A DNA stretch of 19,219 nucleotides from an uncultured Flavobacteriales bacterium (lineage in GTDB: Bacteria; Bacteroidota; Bacteroidia; Flavobacteriales_D; Sanyastnellaceae): NCBI GenBank assembly GCA_937996585.1, contig CALKUW010000280.1:1-19219 (forward strand), given 5' to 3'. Numbering within the stretch: position 1 is the stretch's first letter; each line of letters starts with the position of its first letter. The notes beneath the pieces were generated by a model, which saw nothing but the letters and a program-made list of their open reading frames with translations, ran no database searches and was not told the origin of the DNA. The position numbers were made by a program, and so were the translations under genes. This document shows positions 1 through 7,789 of this stretch, in pieces.

Positions 1-536
1 ACCTCCGCAATGCTCTTCGCCAACTGTGGGGCGTTGCCGCCGGGCAGGTCCGTCCTGCCGATGCTCCCCCGGAACAGGACGTCGCCCCCGATGACCCGCG
101 CTCCGGCCTCCTCGATGAACACCACGTGGCCCGGCGCGTGCCCCGGTGCAAACCGAACCTTCAATTCGATGTCCCCGTACTGCAGGCATGCGCCGTCCTC
201 CAAAGGTTCCGGGTCGGGTTCGGGAAGGGGGTCGAGGGGAATGCCGTAAAGTTCGGCCGCCCTCGGCGCCATATCATAGGTGGGAAGGTCAAGGGGGTGC
301 AGGCGGGGCGCCAATCCGTATCGGTCAAACATCCCACGGCAACCCATGACGTGGTCCAGGTGGGCATGGGTCAGCAACACGGCCGTCGGCTGCCACCCCT
401 TCTCACTCAGGACGGCCTCGAAATCGGACCATTCGGTCGGTGTTGAGAATCCCGGATCCATCACGATTACGCCCCCCGTGCCATCGGGCAACAGGACGGT
501 GTTTTCAGAAAAAGCGTTGCAGGCCATCACGATCAT
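1..536 (-). CDS. MBL-fold metallo-hydrolase (glyoxalase II-like), 3' end outside window
   Basis: Reading the minus strand from an ATG at 536 gives 178 residues that run off the window start. Seen: the zinc motif THAHLDH (H57, H59, D61, H62), then PGHAPGH (first His is residue 133) and GGDVLFRGSIGRTDLPGG (D152), in the order and spacing of metallo-beta-lactamase-fold hydrolases of the hydroxyacylglutathione-hydrolase type. These bind two metal ions and hydrolyse thioesters or related bonds in the cytoplasm; the actual substrate cannot be told. The N-terminus (MIVMACNAFSENTVLL) lines up with the usual family start, where a short strand leads to N-x-F-x-E-N, so 536 is preferred. A second in-frame ATG at 599 would add 21 residues of non-family sequence and would overlap the start of the divergent gene at 598. 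The last third of the protein lies outside the window. No signal peptide is seen. Confidence 0.85.
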   Translation of the reverse strand, partial: MIVMACNAFSENTVLLPDGTGGVIVMDPGFSTPTEWSDFEAVLSEKGWQPTAVLLTHAHLDHVMGCRGMFDRYGLAPRLHPLDLPTYDMAPRAAELYGIPLDPLPEPDPEPLEDGACLQYGDIELKVRFAPGHAPGHVVFIEEAGARVIGGDVLFRGSIGRTDLPGGNAPQLAKSIAE

Positions 537-597
537 GCCCCGCAAGTTCCACCATGCCGATGAATCCCCATGGGCGGGTCGTACATTCCGAATCTCC

Positions 598-3500
598 ATG
601 GCATTCACACATCGAGCAAGGGCGGTCATGGGCCTCGTCCTCCTTGGATGCGGCTTGATTCCCGGGGACGCTCACGGCCAGTTCCACAACGGACTGGACA
701 TGACGTTCGGGAAACAGCGCGTGCAATACCGGACGTTCGATTGGCAATACATCGCGCAGGATCCTTTCGAGGTGCACTTCTACCAGGGCGGGCGCGACCT
801 GGCGGAGTTCAGCATCCGCTCGTTGGCCTCCGACCTGCCCGAGGTGGAATCGAACTTCCAACAGCGCCTCACCGGTCCCATCGATGTCGTGGTCTTCAAC
901 AAGCACGCCGATTTCAGGCAGAGCAACATCGGCATCGACGGCTCGGAAGCGGGCAACATCGGCGGTACCACCCTCATCCAGGGCAAGAAGGTGTTCGCCT
1001 GGTACGACGGTGACCGCAACCGCTTCCGCAGGCAGCTCCGCGAAGGCATGTACCGCGTGCTGCTACGGCAGTACCTCTTCGGGGACGATTGGAAGGATGT
1101 GGTCAAGAACACCCAGCTTTACGCCCTCCCTGGTTGGATGGAGGATGGCATGGTGGCGGCCCTCGCCGGACCGCCGGAAGCCGAGAATGAGGCTGAATTG
1201 ATGTCCTTGGTTTCCCGCGGTTTGCTGCCTGACGTCCAGGTGCTCGACGGCAAGGAACAGCAGCTTGCCGCCGAGGCGGTGTGGCGGTTCATCCTCGAGA
1301 CCTTCGGTCCGCAGTCCGCCATGGATGTGCTCAGTGGTTTCAAGGCGGGTCGGACGCTGGACGCCGGTTTCAGGAGGTTGGGCATGGACCTCGAAGGGGT
1401 GCTGGCCGCCGCGCAGGCACACCGCGCCATCGGACGTGCCGATCTCTCGACCGGTGGACGTGGAACGGCACTTGCGCTACCTGCCGATGAGGGTGGGAAG
1501 CGCACCTTGGGCATACTGCCCCACACGGCACGAAAGAAATACCGCCACCACCGCTTCGCCTCCTCTGCCGATGGGCGTTGGACGGCCTGGGCCACCGATG
1601 AGCGGGGCCAGGTGCGGGTCTGGTGGTCGGATGGGCGCCGAAAACGGTGCATCGCCAAGTACGACCACAAGCTGACGCGCATCGTGGATGGCACCTACCC
1701 CGTGCTCGCATGGCACCCCACGGAACCCATCCTCGCCCACATCCACGAGGAGAAGGGCCGTGTGTTCCTTACCCTTTCGGATGCCCGCACCGGAAAGTCG
1801 AATGAGCAGGAGTTGTTCCGCCTCGAAAAGGTCATCCACCTCGATTGGGCCCCGGATGGAAGACGGATTGCATTCAGTGGCGTCCGCGCGGGCCAATCCG
1901 ACCTCTATGTCTACAACGTGCTTGCAGGTTCCCAGGTGCCCTTGTGGTCCGATGGGTGGGACGACCATTTCCCGGACTGGACGGTGGAGGGCAACAGCTT
2001 GCTCTTCAGCAGCAACCGCCCGGAAGCGGAACCCGAAACCGGAAACCCCAATGTTCCGGCGGAACGGCGCCGCGACATCTGGCGTTACGACCTCGACAGC
2101 CAGTCTTTCGAACGCCTGACCAGCACCCCGACTGAGGACGAGGTGCATCCGCGCAGCCTTGACGGCAGGTCATTCGCCTACGGTCTCGCCTCCACCGTCG
2201 ATGAGGTGCGCCTCGCCAGGAGGGACAGTGCCATCCTGCGCGTGGATACGGCCATCCATTACCGCTATTTCACCCGCACCGCTCCGTGGTTCCACCTTCC
2301 GGACGCCACAGCCGAACTGAGGCTGGTGGAGGGCGGCCGACGCTGGGAAGCCAAGGTCATCCGGGGAGGACGTGAACGCTGGTACTCGGGGCAGGTGCCG
2401 GAAGAACCCTTGTCCGCTGCCATGCGCGAGATGGGAGAAGAGGCGGCGTCCTCATCCGACAATCCTTGGGATTACCTCCCGGAAGACCGCACCCCCCTGC
2501 TGCCGGGTCAGGTGGATTTCCGGAACTATGTTTTCGAATCCGAAAGGGGACCAAAGGTTCAGGTTGCCCCGGTGGCACCCACAGTGGACGGCGGGGCCGC
2601 CGAGAAGGCAGAAGCCGATCCATTGCCCACACCCCTTCCCTATCGACGGAACTACGCGGTGGACCAGCTGCTCAGCCAGGTGGACAACAGCTTCGCCACG
2701 TCCTTCTACCAGCCCTTCACGGGGGCTGCAGGCAGCTTCCCGGGCTTGAGCGGCCTGCTCAAGATCGGCGTCTCAGACCTGTTCGAGGACAGCAAGTGGA
2801 TTGGTGGCGTGCGCCTCGCCGGCAGTCTGCAGAACTCCACGTTCGTCCTCGCCAACCGCAACCTCGAACGCAAGGTCGACCGCGAGTGGATCATCGAACG
2901 GCAGGGCAATGAAGGCCTCGATTCGGACCTCGGCGCACTCACGCGGACGCACACCCACGCCGTGCACTACCGGCGGATCATCCCCTTCAGCGAGACCATG
3001 AGCCTTCGGGCCCAATTGACCTACCGGCTTGACCGCGTATCGTTGCTCGCGACGGACCCCTTCAACGCCAGCCGGAACGACCTGTATGTTCAGGGGATGG
3101 GTGGCACCATCAGCTGGGTCTTCGACGACAGCCGCGAGCTGAGCCTGAACATCCGCAACGGAACGCGCGCCAAGGCGTGGTTCGAGATGCTCGCCCCGCC
3201 GGATGGTCAAGGCGGCATGCTGCTCGTCTCCGGATTCGATGCCCGGCGCTACATCCCAATCTACCGCAGGATCACGCTCTGCATGCGGGCTGCAGGCAAC
3301 ACCTCATTCGGCGAGCGCGGCCTGCTTCACTACCTCGGCGGCGTGCACGAATCGCTGCTCAGCACCGTGGACGGGGCCATGCCCATTCCCGACGGTGAAT
3401 TCGCCTACCAAACCGCGGCTACGCCCATGCGGGGCTTCGTGCGGAATGCCCGCAACGGCACGAGCTTCGCCGTGGCCAACGCCGAACTGCGCCTGCCGGT

Positions 3501-3819
3501 CTTCGCTACCCTTTCCCCCAAGAAGAGCCTGACCCCCTTCCTCGAACATTTCCAGGCCGTGGGCTTCTTCGACATTGGATCGGCATGGACGGGCGACGAC
3601 CCCTACAGCGACGAGAACGCCTTCAACAGCAGCTCCATCGACCTTTACCCCGTCTCCGTCAGCGTGGACAACAACCGCGAGCCCATCATCTGGGACTTCG
3701 GCTTCGGCCTGCGCAGCCAACTGCTGGGTTACTTCGTGCGGGCGGACTGGGGATGGGGCGTGGATGACGGCATCCTGCTCGACCGCGTGTTCCAACTCTC
3801 GCTCACCACCGACTTCTGA
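598..3819 (+). CDS. Secreted TolB-like beta-propeller protein with C-terminal outer-membrane barrel
   Basis: 1073 residues from the ATG at 598. The frame is open upstream to 280, but the start at 598 gives a classic signal peptide (positive residues, hydrophobic MGLVLLGCGL, cleavage near AHGQ, residues 1-28). Residues about 30-280 resemble the peptidase-MA-like region of Bacteroidota 'TolB-like' proteins (FGKQRVQYRTFDWQY, FNKHADFRQSNIG), but no HExxH zinc motif is present, so it is probably not a protease. Residues about 310-600 carry WD40/PD40-type propeller blades (WHPTEPILA, DWAPDGRRIAFSG, PDWTVEGNSLLFSSNRP). From about residue 690 the sequence alternates like an outer-membrane barrel and ends in an aromatic residue (QLSLTTDF), a typical beta-signal, so export across the inner membrane and barrel insertion is inferred. 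Its role is unknown; TolB-type propellers bind proteins or peptidoglycan-associated partners. Its stop overlaps the next start (TGATG), suggesting translational coupling. Confidence 0.8.
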   Translation: MAFTHRARAVMGLVLLGCGLIPGDAHGQFHNGLDMTFGKQRVQYRTFDWQYIAQDPFEVHFYQGGRDLAEFSIRSLASDLPEVESNFQQRLTGPIDVVVFNKHADFRQSNIGIDGSEAGNIGGTTLIQGKKVFAWYDGDRNRFRRQLREGMYRVLLRQYLFGDDWKDVVKNTQLYALPGWMEDGMVAALAGPPEAENEAELMSLVSRGLLPDVQVLDGKEQQLAAEAVWRFILETFGPQSAMDVLSGFKAGRTLDAGFRRLGMDLEGVLAAAQAHRAIGRADLSTGGRGTALALPADEGGKRTLGILPHTARKKYRHHRFASSADGRWTAWATDERGQVRVWWSDGRRKRCIAKYDHKLTRIVDGTYPVLAWHPTEPILAHIHEEKGRVFLTLSDARTGKSNEQELFRLEKVIHLDWAPDGRRIAFSGVRAGQSDLYVYNVLAGSQVPLWSDGWDDHFPDWTVEGNSLLFSSNRPEAEPETGNPNVPAERRRDIWRYDLDSQSFERLTSTPTEDEVHPRSLDGRSFAYGLASTVDEVRLARRDSAILRVDTAIHYRYFTRTAPWFHLPDATAELRLVEGGRRWEAKVIRGGRERWYSGQVPEEPLSAAMREMGEEAASSSDNPWDYLPEDRTPLLPGQVDFRNYVFESERGPKVQVAPVAPTVDGGAAEKAEADPLPTPLPYRRNYAVDQLLSQVDNSFATSFYQPFTGAAGSFPGLSGLLKIGVSDLFEDSKWIGGVRLAGSLQNSTFVLANRNLERKVDREWIIERQGNEGLDSDLGALTRTHTHAVHYRRIIPFSETMSLRAQLTYRLDRVSLLATDPFNASRNDLYVQGMGGTISWVFDDSRELSLNIRNGTRAKAWFEMLAPPDGQGGMLLVSGFDARRYIPIYRRITLCMRAAGNTSFGERGLLHYLGGVHESLLSTVDGAMPIPDGEFAYQTAATPMRGFVRNARNGTSFAVANAELRLPVFATLSPKKSLTPFLEHFQAVGFFDIGSAWTGDDPYSDENAFNSSSIDLYPVSVSVDNNREPIIWDFGFGLRSQLLGYFVRADWGWGVDDGILLDRVFQLSLTTDF

Positions 3820-4223
3820 TGCGCCCCATGCCCATTGAACCCTCCGCCATCGTCACCCTGCTCCTCATCGGCGTGGCCGCCGGCTGTCTGAGCGGCTTCA
3901 TCGGCATCGGAGGCGGGCTCCTCATCGTCCCGGCCCTGATGTATTTCATGGGCATGTCACAGATGGCAGCGCAGGGTACGAGCCTCGCGCTGATGCTGCC
4001 TCCCATCGGAGCCTTGGCCGTCATGAACTACTGGCGGGCGGAAGAAGTGGACCTGCGGGCCGCCGGCATCATGGTCGTCGCCTTTGTGATCGGTGGCTAT
4101 TTCGGCAGCCGATTGGCCCTTTCACTCAATCCCATGAAGGTGCGGCTCGCCTTCGGCGTCATCATGCTGTATGTCGCAGTGCGCATGGTTTGGGGTGCCG
4201 GGAAAGCCCTGTGGGTCCAATGA
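3819..4223 (+). CDS. Half-length TauE/SafE-family membrane permease
   Basis: 134 residues, starting inside the stop codon of the preceding gene (TGATG); an alternative ATG lies at 3828. About four hydrophobic segments are visible (residues 9-29, 33-71 as a helical pair, 79-101, 108-127). The first contains the glycine-rich SGFIGIGGGLLIVPAL signature typical of TauE/SafE (DUF81) transporters, which move sulfite, sulfonates or other organic anions across the inner membrane. Full-size members are about 250 residues with two such halves; this protein has one, so a working transporter would need to dimerise. I looked for a second half downstream: the stop is followed within 13 bases by the next gene, whose N-terminus is soluble, so this looks like a true half-size form and not a frameshifted one. 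The substrate is unknown and neighbours do not indicate it. Confidence 0.75.
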   Translation: MRPMPIEPSAIVTLLLIGVAAGCLSGFIGIGGGLLIVPALMYFMGMSQMAAQGTSLALMLPPIGALAVMNYWRAEEVDLRAAGIMVVAFVIGGYFGSRLALSLNPMKVRLAFGVIMLYVAVRMVWGAGKALWVQ

Positions 4224-4236
4224 ACTACCTGGAACG

Positions 4237-5469
4237 ATGTCCATGCTGAAATCCGCCCTGCTCTCCGCCGTCGAAGCCCACCGCGAACGGGTCATCCGGC
4301 ACCGAAGGCACCTTCACCTACATCCGGAACCGTCCTTTGGAGAGGCCGAAACCGGGGCCTATGTCGCCGCGCAATTGAAGGACATGGGCGTCACCTTCTC
4401 CACGGGGTGGTGCCGTGAACGCGGTGCAGCCGGCGTGATCGCAGAAGTGCGAGGAGCCGAACCCGGCACCCGGAGAATGGCGCTCAGGGCCGATATGGAC
4501 GCCCTGCCCATTCAGGAAGTGGATCGGCCCCATGCCAGTCAGGTGCCCGGAATGATGCACGCCTGTGGCCATGATGCCCATACAGCCTGCCTCCTCGGGG
4601 CCGTCGCCGCACTCCAAGCCACGCGCGAGCATTGGACCGGCACGGTGCACTGCGTGTTCCAACCCGGTGAGGAAACCTTGCCGGGCGGTGCATCGATCCT
4701 CGTGAAGGAAGGCGCCTTGTACGCCGACGCCCCTTCGTCCGGTCCGGGGTCCGCCAACGGGCCGCTCGTGGACGGCATTGTCGGTCAGCACGTCTATCCC
4801 CAGCTCGACGCCGGGGTGGTGGGCTTCCGCAGCGGTGCCTACATGGCGGCTGCCGACGAACTCCGCATCCGCATCGTCGGGCGCGGCGGCCACGCGGCGC
4901 TGCCGCACCGCACGGCCGACCCCGTGGTGGCAGCGGCCCACGTCATCACGGCACTGCAGACGGTGGTCAGCCGTTCCTGCGATCCCACGCAGCCTTCCGT
5001 CCTCACCATCGGCATGGTGCGTGGGGGACACGCCCGCAACGTCATTCCGGACGAGGTCGTGCTCGATGGCACCCTGCGCACCTACGATGAAACCACGGCA
5101 GCCGATCTCCGGGAGGCAATCCACCGTGTCGCATCGTCCACCGCAGCCGCATTCGGCACCCGCGCGGAGGTCGACCTGCAGATCGGCTATCCGCCCGTGG
5201 TGAATGCCCCTGAGCTCACCGCGGCCTGCAGGAAGAAGGCCATCGAACTGCTGGGGGCTGACAACGTGGTGGACCTGCCCCTGCGCATGACGGGGGAGGA
5301 CTTCAGCTTCTACCAGCGCGAAGTGGACGGATGCTTCTACCGCCTCGGAACGGGCGGGGATGGTGCAGGGTGCCGCTCCGGACTGCACACCGCGGACTTC
5401 GACATCGATGAACGGGCACTGTCGACCGGTACGGCGATGATGGCGTGGCTTGCCGCCGCGGGGAAATAG
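4237..5469 (+). CDS. M20-family amidohydrolase (N-acyl-amino-acid hydrolase/carboxypeptidase type)
   Basis: 410 residues from the ATG at 4237; a second ATG at 4243 is also possible, while the frame extending back to 4171 overlaps the previous gene. Family marks in order: RADMDALPIQE (84-94), HACGHDAHTA (108-117, metal ligands C110 and H112), QPGEE (142-146, catalytic and metal-binding glutamates), GQHVYP (183-188), the dimerisation-domain GRGGHAALPH, MTGEDFSFY (351-359) and a final metal-binding histidine in SGLHTADF. This is the M20D subfamily (hippurate hydrolase, N-acetylamino-acid deacylase, IAA-amino acid hydrolase), cytoplasmic two-metal enzymes that cut an acyl group from an amino acid. 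No signal peptide is visible. The exact substrate cannot be read from the sequence. It is the last gene of a tightly packed plus-strand run and ends 15 bases from the convergent recQ stop. Confidence 0.88.
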   Translation: MSMLKSALLSAVEAHRERVIRHRRHLHLHPEPSFGEAETGAYVAAQLKDMGVTFSTGWCRERGAAGVIAEVRGAEPGTRRMALRADMDALPIQEVDRPHASQVPGMMHACGHDAHTACLLGAVAALQATREHWTGTVHCVFQPGEETLPGGASILVKEGALYADAPSSGPGSANGPLVDGIVGQHVYPQLDAGVVGFRSGAYMAAADELRIRIVGRGGHAALPHRTADPVVAAAHVITALQTVVSRSCDPTQPSVLTIGMVRGGHARNVIPDEVVLDGTLRTYDETTAADLREAIHRVASSTAAAFGTRAEVDLQIGYPPVVNAPELTAACRKKAIELLGADNVVDLPLRMTGEDFSFYQREVDGCFYRLGTGGDGAGCRSGLHTADFDIDERALSTGTAMMAWLAAAGK

Positions 5470-5484
5470 GAAGCGGAATTGGCC

Positions 5485-7704
5485 TCAGTTGGCCACCTCG
5501 CTCATGAACTTGATGCGGACGAGGCGGATCTCCTCCTCGGAGTAGGCGTCCCCCATCTCTTCGACCACCTCGTCGAGCGTGCCCATCTCGCTTTCCATGA
5601 AGCAATCCCACAGCTCCTCCACGCTGTCCTCATCGAGGTACTCCTCGAGGATGTAGTCGAGTCCGACCTTGGTTCCGGAAGCCACGATGCCCTCAATCAT
5701 GCCGAGCAGTTCATCCACAGTGCAATTCTGGGCACCGGCGATGTCCTCGAGGGACATGCGGCGGTCAAGCTTCTGTATAATGCTCACCTTGGACGCATTG
5801 CGCCCGGCAACGCTCCTGACCACCGTGTCACCCGGGCGGTCGATGCCCTCCTGCTCCACGTAATCCTTGATCAGTGCGAGGAAGGGCGAACCGAACTTCC
5901 GCACTTTGGATGACCCCACCCCGTTGATCATGAGGAGCTCGTCCTCATTGCAGGGATAGTGCGTGGCCATTTCCTCGAGGCTCACGTCGGAGAAGATGAC
6001 GAAGGGCGGCAGCTCCAATCGGTCGGCTTCCTTCTTGCGCAAGGCCTGAAGCATGTCGAAGAGCGGCTGGTCCAACGCGGAACCGGAGGCTGTATCGCGG
6101 GTCTGGGCGACGCGCATCGGCTTCGGCTTGTAGAGTGTGAAGGGCGTTGGCGAAGCCATGAAAGACCGTCCCTCTTCGGTGAGCGACAGCACACCGAACT
6201 CCTCCGTTTTCTTGCTCAGCAATCCCGCCAATGTGATCTGGCGGATGATGCCCGGCCACTGGTCGTCCTCCGCCAGCGATTCTCCGGTCCCGGTGAAGGC
6301 AGCCACATTCTCCCCCGCATAGGTCGAGGTTTCCTGTGTCTCCCGGCCCATCAGCACATCGCACAGGAAGCCGCTCCTGTGGCGTCCCCCCGTGGCATCC
6401 ACCAACTTCAACAGGTGATGTACGATTTCCTGTCCCTCATAGGACTCGGGTGGATTCCGGGCGTTGTCGTCCATGTCCCAACCGGGACCTGCAGCCGCAT
6501 CGAATTCCTCGCCGAAATAATGCAAGATGTACTGCCTGCGGGAGGTCGGAGTCTCGGCATAGCCGGCCACCTCCTGCAGGAGCTGCATGCCGATTTCACG
6601 CTCGGCGATGGGCTTTCCGGAGAGGAACTTCTCCATCTTCTCCATGTCCTGCAGGCCATAGAAAGCGATGCAGTGCCCCTCGCCCCCATCCCGACCGGCC
6701 CGACCGGTCTCCTGGTAATAGGCTTCCAGGGATTTGGGCATATCGTAGTGGATGACGAAACGGACATCCGGCTTGTCAATGCCCATGCCGAAAGCAATGG
6801 TGGCCACGATCACATCCACGTCCTGCATCAGGAATTCATCCTGTATGCGGGAGCGTTGCGCAGCGTCCATACCGGCGTGATAGGCGGCGGCCTTGACGCC
6901 ATTGACCTTCAGCGTGTCGGCGATCTCCTCGACTTTCTTCCGGCTCAGGCAATAGACGATGCCGCTGCGCCCCTTGTTCTCGAGGGCGTGCTGCACCACC
7001 TGCCTCAACGCGTCTTCCTTGGGGCGCACCTCGTAAAAGAGGTTGGCCCGGTTGAAGCTCGCCTTGAAGACCTCGGCATCGAGGATGCCCAGGTTCTTCT
7101 GAATGTCGTATTGGACTTTCGGTGTCGCCGTCGCCGTCAACGCGATGACCGGGAATTGGCCAATGCCCTCAATGATGGTCTTCAGGCGCCGGTATTCCGG
7201 ACGGAAATCATGCCCCCATTCAGAGATGCAGTGGGCTTCGTCGATGGCGAAAAAGCTCAACCTGACGGAGCGCAGGAAATCGGCGTTCTCCTTCTTGTTC
7301 AGGGATTCCGGGGCAACGTAAAGGAGCTTGGTTCTGCCCGTGGCCACGGCCTCCTTGACATGGAGCATCTCGTTCTTGCTCAGGGAGCTGTTCAGGAAAT
7401 GTGCGATATCCGGGTCATCGGAGTGGCTCCGGATGGCGTCCACCTGGTTCTTCATCAAGGCGATGAGCGGGCTGACGACGATGGCCGTGCCCTCTTGAAG
7501 CAGGGCCGGAAGCTGGTAGCACAGGGACTTGCCACCCCCGGTGGGCATGATGACGAATACGTTGCGCCCTTCCATCAAGCTTGACACGATTTCTTCCTGC
7601 TCCCCCTTGAACTGGTTGAAGCCGAAGAATCGGGCTAGACCATCATGAATGGATGATCCGACGAGCGAAGCTGCGTCGAGGAAAGGGTCTACAGGCGTCT
7701 CCAT
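5485..7704 (-). CDS. recQ: ATP-dependent DNA helicase RecQ, zinc cysteines absent
   Basis: 739 residues from the ATG at 7704. Superfamily 2 helicase motifs are all present: MPTGGGKS (Walker A, 53-60), SPLIALMKNQV, AIDEAHCISEWGHDFRPEY (DEAH at 155-158 with the aromatic-rich loop), ALTATAT, AFGMGIDKPDVRFVIH and QETGRAGRDG (331-340). It unwinds DNA 3' to 5' in recombination and repair. The zinc-binding part following the helicase core (about 387-417) keeps the RRQYILHYFGEEF framework but has no cysteines where the four ligands of E. coli RecQ sit; the second half reads GPGWDMDDNARNP. A winged-helix RQC region (about 420-530) and an HRDC domain (about 545-620) follow, then a helix-turn-helix-rich acidic tail (640-739) that makes it longer than the 610-residue E. 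coli enzyme. The frame is intact, so the cysteine loss is not decay. Confidence 0.95.
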   Translation of the reverse strand: METPVDPFLDAASLVGSSIHDGLARFFGFNQFKGEQEEIVSSLMEGRNVFVIMPTGGGKSLCYQLPALLQEGTAIVVSPLIALMKNQVDAIRSHSDDPDIAHFLNSSLSKNEMLHVKEAVATGRTKLLYVAPESLNKKENADFLRSVRLSFFAIDEAHCISEWGHDFRPEYRRLKTIIEGIGQFPVIALTATATPKVQYDIQKNLGILDAEVFKASFNRANLFYEVRPKEDALRQVVQHALENKGRSGIVYCLSRKKVEEIADTLKVNGVKAAAYHAGMDAAQRSRIQDEFLMQDVDVIVATIAFGMGIDKPDVRFVIHYDMPKSLEAYYQETGRAGRDGGEGHCIAFYGLQDMEKMEKFLSGKPIAEREIGMQLLQEVAGYAETPTSRRQYILHYFGEEFDAAAGPGWDMDDNARNPPESYEGQEIVHHLLKLVDATGGRHRSGFLCDVLMGRETQETSTYAGENVAAFTGTGESLAEDDQWPGIIRQITLAGLLSKKTEEFGVLSLTEEGRSFMASPTPFTLYKPKPMRVAQTRDTASGSALDQPLFDMLQALRKKEADRLELPPFVIFSDVSLEEMATHYPCNEDELLMINGVGSSKVRKFGSPFLALIKDYVEQEGIDRPGDTVVRSVAGRNASKVSIIQKLDRRMSLEDIAGAQNCTVDELLGMIEGIVASGTKVGLDYILEEYLDEDSVEELWDCFMESEMGTLDEVVEEMGDAYSEEEIRLVRIKFMSEVAN

Positions 7705-7705
7705 C

Positions 7706-7713
7706 TACCTTTG
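7706..7713 (+). promoter_or_regulatory. Candidate Bacteroidota -7 element (TACCTTTG) for the kdsD operon
   Basis: TACCTTTG fits the TAnnTTTG consensus of the Bacteroidota primary sigma factor. It lies in the 85-base gap between divergent recQ and kdsD, 76 bases before the kdsD start. No convincing TTTG is seen about 19 bases upstream, so support comes from the -7 motif and position only. Confidence 0.3.
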
Positions 7714-7789
7714 GCGTTATCAATATAGGCTACGGAGGTCCAAAAAGCCCCCAATCGTGCTCAAGGATTTGCAAACAACCCCGACTTCG

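Noticed and set aside
280..597. 106-codon upstream extension of the propeller-barrel gene.
   Set aside because: It lies antisense to the MBL hydrolase and would bury the signal peptide at 598.
4171..4236. Upstream start for the M20 amidohydrolase.
   Set aside because: Overlaps the TauE/SafE gene and adds 22 residues unlike the family.
3819..5469. Half-size TauE/SafE gene as a frameshift product of a full-length gene.
   Set aside because: The following sequence in all frames is the amidohydrolase; there is no trace of the second TauE half.
5470..5500. TGGCC/GGCCA inverted repeat at the amidohydrolase-recQ junction as terminator.
   Set aside because: Only 5 bp, it includes the recQ stop codon and has no T-run.
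5959..7584. 541-codon plus-strand open frame opposite recQ.
   Set aside because: Complementary shadow of recQ codons; composition is odd for a protein and the recQ frame carries every helicase motif.
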